Assembly: GCA_020152595.1 (NCBI GenBank)
Contig: JAIGNY010002025.1
Location: 324,501-388,500, forward strand
DNA from: Chiridota heheva
Lineage: Eukaryota; Echinodermata; Holothuroidea; Apodida; Chiridotidae
Direction of reading: 5' to 3'
DNA length: 64,000 bases
Part shown: positions 1-64,000 of the stretch, in pieces
Numbering within the stretch: the first letter of the stretch is position 1
Layout of the letters: the number at the start of each line of letters is the position of its first letter
Notes under the pieces: generated by a model
Told to the model about the DNA's origin: nothing
The model's input: only the letters and a program-made list of their open reading frames with translations
Databases searched by the model: none
Made by a program: the position numbers and the translations under genes

Positions 1-63
1 CAGATTATTTGTACCATAAATGAAGCATCTTGCTGTTTAATGAGTTGGTCTTACTCCTTTCAG

Positions 64-52260
<52,197 letters not shown>

Positions 52261-52800
52261 TGAATTGCGCAACTGGTGCTGTTTATGTTCATCTGAGCAG
52301 GTTATTGATGGTCGCTGAAATGTGGATTACAAAACTGCCTGAAGAAGCTCTTGTTATTCAAAACAACTCAGCAGAAAGCCCAGCTAGATAGCTTCAGGAA
52401 TTGTCAGAAGCAAATACATTTATTCAGCAAGCGTCAAATATCATCTTGATTGTGTAATGTTTGATTTGAATCGTCTAGATATATTAAATTTTCTCTCATA
52501 CTACTTTTATGATCGAATCACTATGCAACATAGATTTGCATATTGATTTCACTTGTTATCCTCTTCACTTCAGTAGTGGCATGGTGACTTTCACTTAGGT
52601 TACAGAGATCATTGCCAGCTGTTGAGGCAATATGCTTCTCTGTGCTAACATTTTGTCATTATTAAAGAAAATAAACCAAAAAGCACTTGAGTGGTTAAAA
52701 GCTACAAATATCTTTGAATTTAAAAGTGATATAGATCAGTGAATGCAAGAATCTTATGTTCATATAATTTGAATGGAAATAAAATGAAATAATTGATTGT
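52261..52800 (+). other. 3' UTR of KCC (end not fixed)
   Basis: Sequence after the stop without repeats. AATAAA at 52669-52674 and 52778-52783 are candidate poly(A) signals; the second is followed by a T/G-rich stretch (TTGATTGTTTGTTAGAGG). A longer UTR cannot be excluded. Confidence 0.55.
52778..52783 (+). promoter_or_regulatory. Candidate poly(A) signal AATAAA
   Basis: Canonical hexamer about 520 bp after the stop, with a downstream T/G-rich element. An alternative hexamer is at 52669-52674. Confidence 0.45.
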
Positions 52801-53194
52801 TTGTTAGAGGTGCTATTTTCTTTTTCGGTCGGTTATTTGGATTCCTTTTATTTTCTGAAGTTACTCCTACAGCAATTCATGTTCTTGGTTATTTTCTCCA
52901 GAGGGATTGTTACTCCCAGTAAGTGAAGTATTCAAAATTTTATTTGTTTGAATAGAATAGGTTTCTAAGCTATCACAAAACGGCATTTTTATGTGATGCT
53001 ATGTTGTTGTATTCTTTTCTGTCGTTGCTAAATATTTGCTCTTTTTCTTAACAATGGGTAACTCTTTTGATGGACATACATGGATAATCATTTTGGATGT
53101 TACAGATCAATTATGGTTTTTACATGAAATTCATATTTATTCACATATTATTGGTTCTGATGCGATAGCATCAGTAACCTATGTGGTCGTGATG

Positions 53195-54170
53195 GCGTGG
53201 GTGTGTATGTATGTGTGTATGTGTGTGATGCCCAGCTCGTGAACACGATATCTCAAGAACGATACTCCAGATTCATGTTATATGGGGTACACAGATAGCC
53301 CATGGTCCATAGATGTGCCGTATTGTTTTTTTTTATGGTGATGTCATGCATATTAATGAATGGACGAGGCTTAATGTAAAAATTTGGAAATCTTCATATG
53401 TTAACAACCGCATGTCTGTTTTGTTTCATATTTGGTTTAATTATTAGCTGGTGTGTACATGTTTGTGATGTAAAATTGTTAGATTTCATTAACATGCATA
53501 GTGGGCAGGGCTTAATCTGATTTTACTGAAAAGAGCTTGTAAACACAGTATCTTAAAAATAATATGTGAGATTCAGTTCATATGTGATACACAATAAGCC
53601 TATGGTCTGCAAATATGCCCTATTGTTTTTGGTAGCGATGTCATGCATATTAATGAGTAGGTGGGGCTTAATGATAAAATCTCAAAATACTGATATTTTA
53701 AAAACCGCATGTCTGTTTCGTTTCATATTTGGTGTAATTATGATGTTAGCTTGTGTGTGCATGTTCATGGTACCAAAATGATGAATTTCATTAATAGGCA
53801 TAGTGGGCGGGGCTTAACATGATTATGTTGAAAAGAGCTTATAAACACAGTATCTCAAGAACGATACATGGGATTCAGTTCATATGTGGTACACTGATAG
53901 CCCATGGTCTGCTGATGTGCCCTATTGTGTTTGGTGGCGAGATTATGCATATTAATGAGTAGGCAGGGCTTAATGTAAAATTATTTGAATTGCTTATATT
54001 TTAACAATCACATTGTTTGTTTTATTTTATATTTGGTATAAGTGTGATGTTAGCTAGTGTGTTGATATGCAATGACATGACATGCAATACAAAACTTGCA
54101 AATTAAATCAATCAGCATATAAAAAAAAAGCATCGGAACTACAAGACCTTTTGGTTCTGGTTATTTTGAG
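53195..54170. repeat. About 300-bp satellite monomers, locus 2 (about 3 copies)
   Basis: ATATCTCAAGAACGATAC, GATAGCCCATGGTCTG, CGCATGTCTGTTTTG and AGTGGGCGGGGCTTAA recur roughly every 300 bp. Preceded by a TGTGTGTATG tract and ended by GCATCGGAACTACAAGACC, as at 38374-38975. Confidence 0.82.
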
Positions 54171-55530
54171 TAGTTAAAATAAAATAGTCCATTAAACTAT
54201 GTATCGCCTAAATTAGATATAGTAACACTTTGACTGTTTTCCTTGTCTATTTTGATGAATGAATAATTTTCAGTGAATACAATTTGAATGACTGCTAATT
54301 AAAATATTTTATGATGTATATACCAGTAATTTTTTTAATTGCATTGCTTTATAAATCTACACAAATATAATCTAATCAAAATTTGTTTTTGAAATGAGTA
54401 TAAATTGCCTCATTTAGATCAAGATAGACATGCAATTATTGGTACAATCTGGAACAAGTGGTAAAAATTAAAAAGACATTTTACTTTTTGTGTACAGAGG
54501 TTCCGTTTTGAAAATGAAAATTCTTGACTCGCTGTGAGATTGTATATATAGGAAAGAAAAGTGTACATAGGGATGTAGCATTTTAAATTTGGAAAAGAAA
54601 TAAAGGAGAAATTGTATTGATAGCTGTAATTACTGAGCTTTTTGTATTGTGATGCACGCAGTGGGCTTCCTTGTAGTATATGATATGCTTGGGTGATCCC
54701 CATGTAGCTAGTAAGAGAAATTCAAGTGCCTGTGAAGTCAAAACGTTCAATCAAAATTTGCAGGGAACAGTATTTAAGCATAGCGTATCTATTTATGAGC
54801 TTATTGCACCGTTCTGGTATTTATTGATAAGTTCACTTATCTCTGATTGGTCAGCTTGTCCGTGTGGCCATTTTGTTTTGTATCATCTAGGTGTAGGTGG
54901 TATGGGTTGAATGACTATGTATGCAACACATGCATCATTTCAATCTCGTGTTTTTGTACGGAGAACATTCAGTACTTTGCAGAGAATAACTTACTCTTGT
55001 CTAAAAGTTTGTTTTTGCCAGAAGTCGTACAAAATGTTCTTTCCCGATAAACACTATTCCACTATTGTTTTAATTTTTGCGTTCCACAATTCTTTGTTAT
55101 TTGTCGTAAATTCATTCTTAAGCTTATATAAGCTGTCCTATCTTCCATCATTCACTAATATCTCTCTTGTATTTCGCTCTTTAATGGTATCAATTACTTT
55201 TCAACCTTTGCAAGAAATTATTTGAACAACTTTGAAATATGCTTAAACCCAATCTGGCAACATTCCTTTCAAGAATGAAGTATTGTTTTCACTTTCAGTT
55301 CCACGACGTTTCTTACACTTAAAAAAGCAGTACCTGTGTCCATGTTCTTTAAAGGGTGCTTATTTGCTTCAGGGGAGGGTGTAAACTCTTCCAGATATAA
55401 ATAGTGTGTGAGTGCAGCTTTAGGTAAGTCTTCATATGCACAGTACTTTAGTAGTCCATTTTGTATTGCCTATGCAAAAAAATTGTTACATTTACTCATG
55501 AAACCGATGTTTTTAATTGATCTTCTCTTA
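54171..55530. other. 3' flank, nothing recognised
   Basis: AT-rich, no convincing coding frame, RNA gene or repeat seen. Confidence 0.6.
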
Positions 55531-56050
55531 AAGGTGTATGGACAGGTACCAACAAAATAAGCTTAAATGTTTTTTAAAATGTACTAATTAACCATGGAAA
55601 CAGCAAAACTTACCATCAAAATCTATTAAAAATTGACATTTTACAACATTTTATAACTTGGATGCTTAAGCATAAATTGTTCAATATTTTTTGACCTTGG
55701 AATAGAACGACTCAAACTCAAAAATTGTTTGTGCTAACTGTTTTTGGTCCTTCCACAAAATATTTTAAATGGGAGAAATTAGCTACAGTGAACAGGAAAT
55801 CAGATATAACTTTGATCCAGATTTAAGAGTCAAACACAGTTTGAGAACTTTTGATATTTGAAATGTGGGTAAGAAATTTAAAGAATTACATTAAAGAATT
55901 TTTGCTGTATTTCTATGCATACATCATCACTTTTGCACATGGTGAAAATAACTTAAAAACTTTAGGAGCTATTGTGACCATTTGAAGGCTATTCTGCTCA
56001 GATGTTAATGCTCTTTCATCTGGATACAAATATGTACCTGACTGTATACC
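55531..56050 (+). mobile_element. R3 element, copy 2, running into a minisatellite
   Basis: Begins AAGGTGTATGGACAGGTACC. Its far end (CTCTTTCATCTGGATACAAA ... CTGACTGTATACC) is the inverse equivalent of the start of the 43838 copy and is also the first unit of the 37-bp array. Confidence 0.65.
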
Positions 56051-57822
56051 TTTCATCTAGATACAAATATGTACCTGTCTGTATACCTTTTATCTGGATA
56101 CAAGTATGTACCTGTCTGTATACCTTATATCTGGATACAGATATGTACCTGTCTGTATACCTTTCATCTGGATACAAATATGTACCTGTCTGTATACCTT
56201 TCATCTGGATACAAATATGTACCTGTCTGTATACCTTTCATCTGGATACAAATATGTACCTGTTTGTATACCTTTCATCTGGATACAGATATGTACCTGT
56301 CTGTATACCATTCATCTGGATACAAATATGTACCTGTCTGTATACCTTTCATCTGGATACAAATATGTACCTGACTGTATACCTTTAGTCTGGATACAAA
56401 TATGTACCTGTCTGTATACCTTTCATCTGGATACAAGTATGTACCTGTCTGTATACCTTTTATCTGGATACAGATATGTACCTGTCTGTATACCATTCAT
56501 CTGGATACAAATATGTACCTGTCTGTATACCTTTCATCTGGATACAAATATGTACCTGACTGTATACCTTTAGTCTGGATACAAATATGTACCTGTCTGT
56601 ATACCTTTCATCTGGATACAAATATGTACCTGTCTGTATACCTTTCATCTGGATACAAATATGTACCTGTCTGTATACCTTTCATCTGGATACAAATATG
56701 TACCTGTCTGTATACCTTTCATCTGAATACAAATATGTACCTGTCTGTATACCTTTCATCTGGATACAAATATGTACCTGTCTGTATACCTTTCATCTGG
56801 ATACAAATATGTACCTGTCTGTATACCTTTCATCTGGATACAAATATGTACCTGTCTGTATACCTTTCATCTGATACAAATATGTACCTGTCTGTATACC
56901 TTTCATCTGGATACAAATATGTACCTGTCTGTATACCTTCATCTGGATACAAATATGTACCTGTCTGTATACCTTTCATCTGGATACAAATATGTACCTG
57001 TCTGTATACCTCATGTTCATCTGAGTCTGTATACCTTTCATCTGGATACAAATATGTACCTGTCTGTATACCTTTCATCTGGATACAAATATGTACCTGT
57101 CTGTATACCTTTCATCTGGATACAAATATGTACCTGTCTGTATACCTTTCATCTGGATACAAATATGTACCTGTCTGTATACCTTTTATCTGGATACAAA
57201 TATGTACCTGTCTGTATACCTTTAGTCTGGATACAGATATGTACCTGTCTGTATACCTTTCATCTGGATACAAATATGTACCTGTCTGTATACCTTTCAT
57301 CTGGATACAAATATGTACCTGTCTGTATACCTTTCATCTGGATACAAATATGTACATGTCTGTATACCTTTCATCTGGATACAAATATGTACCTGTCTGT
57401 ATACCTTTCATCTGGATACAAATATGTACCTGTCTGTATACCTTTCATCTGGATACAAATATGTACCTGTCTGTATACCTTTCATCTGGATACAAATATG
57501 TACCTGTCTGTATACCTTTCATCTGGATACAAATATGTACATGTCTGTATACCTTTCATCTGGATACAAGTATGTACCTGTCTGTATACCTTTTATCTGG
57601 ATACAGATATGTACCTGTCTGTATACCATTCATCTGGATACAAATATGTACCTGTCTGTATATGTCTTTCATCTGGATACAAATATGTACCTGACTGTAT
57701 ACCTTTAGTCTGGATACAAATATGTACCTGTCTGTATACCTTTCATCTGGATACAAATATGTACCTGTCTGTATACCTTTCATCTGGATACAAATATGTA
57801 CCTGTCTGTATACCTTTAGTCT
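56012..57822. repeat. 37-bp minisatellite, about 49 copies
   Basis: Unit contains CTTTCATCTGGATACAAATA then TGTACCTGTCTGTATAC. It shows larger duplications (a multi-unit block near 56270-56400 recurs near 56450-56580 and 57600-57720, marked by ACCATTCATC and CCTTTAGTC variants) and a few short units (56870, 56935, 57010). Confidence 0.98.
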
Positions 57823-58585
57823 TCTCAAATTGAGTCCATTTGGAAAATGATGATTCAATTTTCCATATTTTTCAAATGGAGAATATAGCAACTTTTTAAA
57901 ACATTAGTTTTGGAATGACACAGCCCGCAGGTCATTTTTTATAGTATACCTTCAAGTATATGTAAAAACAAGTGTAATCCCCATTGTACTAGTTCGTACA
58001 TCTAAAAAGTAGTTCAGTTTTTATCACATATTAGAAACTGTTTTTAATTGATCACATATCACTGTATGCAACCTAAAAGATTTATTCAAATCAAAATTAA
58101 GAAGTTGCAAGAAATTTAGTCATTTTTTCATATAATTTTTGTTTATATTATAGTGTAGAAACATTTATTTCACGATATAATCCTAATTTTCCATATTATA
58201 GTTGTAGGAAATGTTATGTTTTTCCCTTAATGAAATTGAATGTTTATTTGATTGGTCACAATAAATGTTTTCCTCATTAAATATTTGAGTATAATGAAAT
58301 ATATATTTTTGACTTGCAGAACAACGACGTTGTCATTTTTAAAGGTGTACAAAGGAACAGTTTGATTGCATGTATATATTAGATTATTTATTATGCGTCT
58401 CCTTGCATCATTGGTGATTGTAACAGGGAGATGAGGGCAGTGCTTCCACTTACAAGGAAATAGCCCAAAATTTGGGAAATTTGGATGTTTCCAACAGAAA
58501 TTTGAGAAATAGAAAGCAATGCCGTTAAACATCAACAAACCAAAAAAATTGATTCACACTTTTCAATTTCAGGAAATAGTATAAA
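57823..58585. other. 3' flank, nothing recognised
   Basis: AT-rich sequence without features I can support. Confidence 0.6.
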
Positions 58586-59107
58586 AGACTAGTTCAGGGG
58601 TCAAGCATGTCCATCTTATATGAAAGAGGACTTCAAAATGGTAAAGAAAGCATTGAAAAATCTTATTCCGGTCAGGAGATATTCAAGTTTATAGTTAGGT
58701 ATAAATTTCTGTAGAAATGTCTGAAATCAGACTAGTTGTGATGTCACAGCCTCAGATTCCTCAATGTCTTTATGTATTTTAAAGAAAGTTTATTAAATTT
58801 TTTCGCTATTTAAATTATTTTCCTTCCCAGATTAAATTTTACTACTTTTTTTGACATATCCATGGTATTTGGGCCACAAAATCGCAGGACAAAACATGAT
58901 AAAATACATAAAGACTTCGAGGAATCTGAGGCTGTGACATCACAACTAGTCTTGATTTGAGTCATTTCTACACAAATTATACCAAATTTTAAATTTGAAT
59001 ATGTCCTTAATGGAATAAGATTTTGCAATGCTTTCTTCACCATTTTATTTCTTTTGAAGTCCTCTTTTATATAAGATAAACATGCTAGACCCCTTAACTA
59101 ATGCTTT
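58586..59107. mobile_element. R1 foldback element
   Basis: GACTAGTTCAGGGGTCAAGC and CATGTCCATCTTATATGAAA at left; inverse ATGCTAGACCCCTTAACTAA at right. Confidence 0.75.
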
Positions 59108-59758
59108 CAATTATGGTAAAATTGGGAATTAAGGAGTCTATTTCAGGAAATCCTTGATGGATTTATGGAAGCACTGGATGAGGTAGAACTAGGAGCTTTA
59201 ATAGTTTAGCCCCAAATAAACAAACAGTCATTTTTTTGGGGAAAAAAATGCTTTGTAGCTCACAAGTTTATTTTACAGGTTTTTTTCCTGCTTGAGTTTA
59301 GAATTGAAGTGATGTTAAATTTTCAGCATTTATTCTAGAGGTGCTTTCTCAGTTTTTTCCTAAACAAGAATTTGTCGTAAACATCTGCACCACAAAAATT
59401 GTGTTATTTACAACATTGAATTTTAATTTAATTATCGAGCTTGTAATATTGTTCAAATAAATGTTTACACAATATATAACATCCTTATTTCCTGTTGATC
59501 TTTATTAGGTATGTTCTAAGGTGCGACAACTAGTGTTTGGTGATATTGAATGTGCAGTTCTTCATGCACGAATATTTACATCTTGATTCCAATCAAATCA
59601 GTCCTTATGAGCAAAGTTGTTTCAAATGAGTGTGTTTGAGAATCAAGCAAGAATTGGTCTTGATAAAGATATTTCTAATAGCATTTCAAATTGCTTAGTA
59701 GAAAATTACCGATCGTTTGATGTATAATTGATGTGATTATTACAGTTTGTGTACAGTA
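59108..59758. other. 3' flank, nothing recognised
   Basis: AT-rich sequence without features I can support. Confidence 0.6.
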
Positions 59759-59850
59759 CATGTAACCCTACGGTAAGGTAGTAACATGTAACCCTACGGT
59801 AAGGTAGTAACATGTAATCCTACGGTAAGGTAGTAACGTGTAACCCTACG
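59759..59850. repeat. 26-bp tandem repeat, 3.5 copies
   Basis: CATGTAACCCTACGGTAAGG starts at 59759, 59785 and 59811, with a partial fourth. Confidence 0.95.
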
Positions 59851-60892
59851 CATGCTGGAAGCCTGTGAGGCCGGCGGTCTACTCGCTCCAAGTGTGATAA
59901 GGATTAGTATGGATTAAAATTCATTTGAAATATCAGCTCATGAAGAATCATTGTCTTTCCATATTACAAAATGGCCAAGTAATATTTTCATGCAAATAAT
60001 TATCATTCGTGCAGGTATTGAGCTTTAAAATAAAGTGCTGTTTATTTGTTAGATACAATAGATAAAATGCAATATTTATGGAATATTGTTTATGTAATGA
60101 TTAAATGGAGTATATATTTGTTACAAGAACCAAAATTTCATTGATGTGTGCCTTAAAAAGTGTGCCGAGATAGGTGTATAATTTAAACGTTGAATAGGTA
60201 AAAGAAATGTACAGTTGTCTGGCATGATAACATGCTTAAAAATAGATGTAAATTGTCAAAAATAGTATTTTGTTTCGTAAGTGTGATTAGTCCTCAGGTG
60301 CTGTAAAACAGGGGTAGTGTATGTGGAAGATTTATTATTTCTTTGCAAGTTAAAAAGATGTTCACATGCCTTGCTGTTGAAAGTATTACCAGGGCTCACA
60401 TGTGACTCTAAGTTACGACTCACTATCAAACATTGACAATAAACAGTGAAAGATTTTATCCTTGAATACAAGATGGTATTTGAATTATTGTCTTATATTT
60501 CCAGGGAGTTGAAATACCAACTCCCTGATATTTCATAGCTATCTTTATGTCTCGCCTGAATGTTAAGACAATTCATTACCTCATTTAATTACTTGGGTCT
60601 CACAAAGATTTTTGGGATAAAAGTGCAAAAGGAATTAATACTTTGAAATTATGCCCAGTCTGCATTTAACATCCCGCTATGAATAAGAGGATGTAGAACA
60701 GTATTACATTAACACTCAATAGTTTCACCATCTCTTAGACTATCCATTGAACAAAATAAAGGATGAAAGCTTCAAAATAGATCAATTGAAATTTGTTTAA
60801 ATTGATAAAACTGAAAAATTATGCATAGATTGATGATGCAGATGACATTGAATGAAATGTGACAATTTGGAGAAAATGTGTAAATACAAATT
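59851..60892. other. 3' flank, nothing recognised
   Basis: AT-rich sequence. A short inverted pair GGGAGTTGAAATA/CCAACTCCCTGATA (about 60505-60530) is the only structure seen. Confidence 0.55.
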
Positions 60893-61245
60893 GTTTGTTT
60901 GTTTTTTGCTTAACGGCACGACGACAGCAAGGGTCAAATTTTGCCTGAGAGGTCAGATCATTCCAGAGGTAGGAAGAAAAGAAAATAGGGGGAGATTGAG
61001 AGAAACACGGCAACTAAAACAGAAAGCTGGGATCGAGAGAGGAAGTGAGTGCATGGGTGAAAAAAAGGTCGAAAGTAGAGGGAAGAGGGTGGGAGAGGAG
61101 GACTAAATATGGTTGTAGAGGGAAGCATGATGAAGGAAGGAGATCATTTTATCCAGAGGGTTTTTCTGGAAGAACTCAACTATTGAGTTGTGGGGAGCGA
61201 GGGAAGCCCTGGAAAGGTTGTACAGGGGCCAAGCATGGAGGACGT
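60893..61245 (-). repeat. S2 dispersed repeat, reverse, near full length
   Basis: Inverse of 990-1339: tail TTTGTTTGTTTTTTGCTTAA at the left edge; AGAGGTCAGATCATTCCAGA and AGAACTCAACTATTGAGTTG inside. Confidence 0.75.
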
Positions 61246-62605
61246 GGTGGACTGTTAGCTAATTACTCATTTTATTGCATAGAGGGTTATTATTTTCATT
61301 GGAGTTATTGAAACTTCATATTTATTGTTGTGTTTGGGTTTGATTCAAGGTTAGAGAGAGAGCTGTACTATTTATTGTTACCAGTTCTCCATTTTAATTT
61401 TACTTAACATTTTTTTTACTCTTAATAAAACTGGTTGTTTCTATTCAAAACATATTTGGGAAAGTTTCTTCATGATATAATTCTAATGTTACAAATAATT
61501 TATTTCCCAATAAATTGTTTATGTAGATTGGTTTTTGGATAGGAACGGAAAATAATGCTGGTTAGTTTGCAAGGTTTAGTGATGCAAATTTTTAAAATAT
61601 CAAAAAGTTTTTCTTATGGGTATTCTTTGTTGTTTTTTGTGGATGCCATTTAATAGTAAAAGCACCTGAAGGGGATTTATGTGGTATAATTTTGCATGAT
61701 GAAAAATTGGGAATTGCAATAGATAAGTGAGCAGAAAACAACTTGTGCACAAGTTTGTCAATAAAACCTCACGACTGATTCCATATGGTTATGGAATAAG
61801 TCTAGTGGTTTCACTTTACTTGTTGCAAAATGAACTTAACCTTTTGATAAGAGGAACTCGAACCATGTATAACATTATGCAGGGTGCTTGAGTCAAGATG
61901 CATAATTTGTGGCAACAATGAAAGTTAAAATTAAGGGTTGCTAAAGTATTGGTTTGAGATTATTCCAAGCCACTGTGTGTCAATGTCATATGTTGTGTGT
62001 GTGTGCATCTGTCACGGTGAAAATTGATGTCATATGTGAAATACATCCAGTCTTCTTTGCATATTGTTACAATTTTAAAAGATTTTGCAGCAGTCCTTAG
62101 CCACACAATGGAACAGTTGTACTATCTGAATATAGTTGTTACTCCCACCAATTCCTTGATAAGAATTACAAATAAAACTGCAAAGTGTTTCTTCAGAGTT
62201 TGTACCTCATCTTTCTTGTTTTCACTTAAAGTAAATCATTATTTTGGCAGTGTGGACTTATACACATACCATGGTATTTAACAGTGGTTGCATAATCAGA
62301 CCAAGGGATTTTAACAGTGTGGTTGTGTGCACAGACAATGTGTATCAGAAGAATGCTCATCTGTGGAGTTGTGGACATGTACACAGAACACACATGTCAG
62401 TAGTGTGCCAGCCAGTTCTGTACAGACTGGTCATATCAGTCTCATTATGTGATGATGAAAATCTGGTCATGTGATAAACAAACAACAAAAGACTCAAGTA
62501 AATCTAGACGATGCAATATTCTTAGCTTTAATGAATCTGAATGTAATCCTTTATTTTCAGATAGTAAATATCTGTATCAGTTTGATTTAAGTTGAATTCT
62601 ATCCA
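61246..62605. other. 3' flank, nothing recognised
   Basis: AT-rich sequence without features I can support. Confidence 0.6.
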
Positions 62606-62872
62606 GCCTCCAGGGCTTATAAAGCCGGTGTGCCTCCAGGGCTTATAAAGCCGGTGCGCCTCCAGGGCTTATAGAGCCGGTGCGCCTCCAGACTTATAGA
62701 GCCGGTGTGCCTTCAGGGCTTATAGAGCTGGTGCACCTCCAGGGCTTATAGAACCGGTGCACCTCCAGGGTTTATAGAACCGGTGCGCCTCTAGGGCTTA
62801 TAGAGCCAGTGCGCCTCTAGGGCTTATAAAGCCGGTGCGCCAGTGCGCCTCCAGGGCTTATAGAGCCAGTGC
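62606..62872. repeat. 26-bp minisatellite, about 10 copies, joined to an S1 SINE
   Basis: Unit GCCTCCAGGGCTTATAAAGC plus CGGTGC. The core GGCTTATAGAGCCGGTGC resembles GGCTCATAGGGCCGGTGC at the equivalent edge of the S1 copy at 39205, and the array runs directly into an S1 body. Confidence 0.92.
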
Positions 62873-63115
62873 TTATACCTGGTTTCCATGGTGCTAACAG
62901 ACAAGAGTACTTGACTCCCCCTGGACGGGACACCAGTCCATCACAGGTTAACTCCCCTGCTGAAACGTACTCATTTCACAACTGAGTGTACTGTAGTAAG
63001 TGGGATAAAGTGTCGCGCTCAAGGACACCACACAGCGCCCTGGCTGAGATTTGATCTCGCCATCATTTGAGTACAAGACCAATGCACTTACCACTGGGTT
63101 ACTGTACTCCCATCA
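62872..63115 (-). mobile_element. S1 SINE, reverse copy, decayed
   Basis: TTGACTCCCCCTGGACGGGA and AGTCCATCACAGGTTAACTC match 39270-39325. The box B region is degenerate (AGATTTGATCTCGCC). Confidence 0.65.
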
Positions 63116-63429
63116 GTTAGAGTGGGGTATACAAATAGGCAGAGGTTGTGTAGATAATTATGAATTTAATTTGCCAAAAACCAATAACAAATTGAATGCA
63201 AAGATGTACAATAATGGCACAAATGCCAATGCAATCACATTTGAAGGACATAACTTTTGTGGCTCTGCTCTTATTAGACTTGATTTTTTCCTTCGACTAG
63301 TCAATTGGCCAACTTCAATCGAGTTTCATAAAATATTGTGAAAATTAATGCTTGGCGACTGCAGTCTTTCTCAGAAAATTTAATTATCAAAGATATTGTG
63401 CGAGTTGCAATAGGAAGTATTCCTTTCGA

Positions 63430-64000
63430 GTGCTAGCATGCTAGTATACATCTAAAGTGTGCTAGTACACCTTAAGAGTGATAGTATACCTCTAGAGTGT
63501 GCAGTATACCTCTAGAGTGTGCAGTATACCTCTAGAGTGGTAGTTTACCTCTAGAGTGTGCTAGTATACCTCTAGAGTGGTAATATACCTCTAGAGTGGT
63601 AGTATACCTCTAGAGTGGTAGTATACCTCTAGAGTGGTAGTATACCTCTAGAGTGCTAGTATACCTCTAGAGTGCTAGTATACCTCAACAGTGGTAGTAT
63701 GCCTCTAGAGTGGTACTATACCTCTAGAGTGCTAGTATACCTCTAGAGTGGTAGTATACCTCTAGAGTGGTAGTATACCTCAGAGTGGTAGTATACCTCC
63801 AGAGTGCTAGTATACCTCTAGAGTGGTAGTATACCTAGTGTGCTAGTAGATCTAGAGTGCTAGTACACCCAGAGTGAGAAACCTCTAGAGTGTGCTAGTA
63901 TATCTCTAGTGTGCTAGTACACCTAGAGTGCTAGTATACCTTTAGGGTGGTAGTATACCTCTAGAGTGGTAGTATACCTCTAGAGTGCTAGTATACCTCA
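63430..64000. repeat. 19-bp minisatellite, runs off the window end
   Basis: Unit TAGTATACCTCTAGAGTGG with variants (GTGCTAGTATA). Each unit holds a TCTAGA palindrome. About 29 copies are visible; the end is outside the window. Confidence 0.96.

Noticed and set aside
56002..57833. Open frames of 353-430 codons reading repeated MYLSVYLSSGYKYV-like peptide
   Set aside because: They are produced by the 37-bp array; 37 is not a multiple of 3, so all three frames cycle through the same words. No start context or splice support.
52261..64000. A second protein-coding gene downstream
   Set aside because: All open frames there are short or repeat-derived, and none shows a known domain or exon-like borders.

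Overview
The window is eukaryotic nuclear DNA, very probably from an invertebrate animal. It holds most of one intron-rich gene on the + strand and no second gene that I can support. The gene is a K-Cl cotransporter (SLC12A4-7/KCC type). I could trace 22 coding exons from 64 to the stop codon at 52258-52260, about 1,040 codons. Almost all introns keep GT-AG ends and matching phases. The first coding exon(s), start codon and promoter lie upstream of the window. AT-rich introns, tRNA-derived SINEs, a DIRS retroelement, foldback MITEs and retained minor-spliceosome (U12) introns would suit an invertebrate deuterostome (echinoderm, hemichordate or cephalochordate). That placement is an inference, not something the sequence proves.

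Layout: exons 1-5 (64-10299) encode the N-terminal tail, the first membrane helices and the large extracellular loop. Intron 6 (13677-22695) is filled by an 7.6-kb decayed DIRS tyrosine-recombinase retroelement. Exons 6-10 (13545-26819) complete the transporter core. Exons 11-22 (29479-52260) encode the cytosolic regulatory domain, including the two conserved Thr regions used by WNK-SPAK/OSR1 kinases. Downstream of 52260 there is only 3' UTR and repeats.

The introns and 3' flank hold many repeats. They include a hAT MITE beside exon 1, palindromic foldback families with several copies each (called R1, R2, R3 here), a piggyBac-type MITE pair nested in an R1 copy, two SINE-like families (S1, S2), a LINE fragment, long TA microsatellites and about ten minisatellites of 10-44 bp period. 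Two minisatellites can be traced to the end of a neighbouring transposable element.

Most notable observations: (i) three introns (7, 16, 21) have U12-type GTATCCTTT donors with TTCCTTRAC-like branch sites; (ii) exon 3 has a 142-bp partial tandem duplication that duplicates its donor and would give a premature stop if the distal donor were used; (iii) exons 10 and 18 each lack one base, either as assembly errors or as real lesions; (iv) a 1.8-kb, 37-bp minisatellite is the amplified end of an R3 element.
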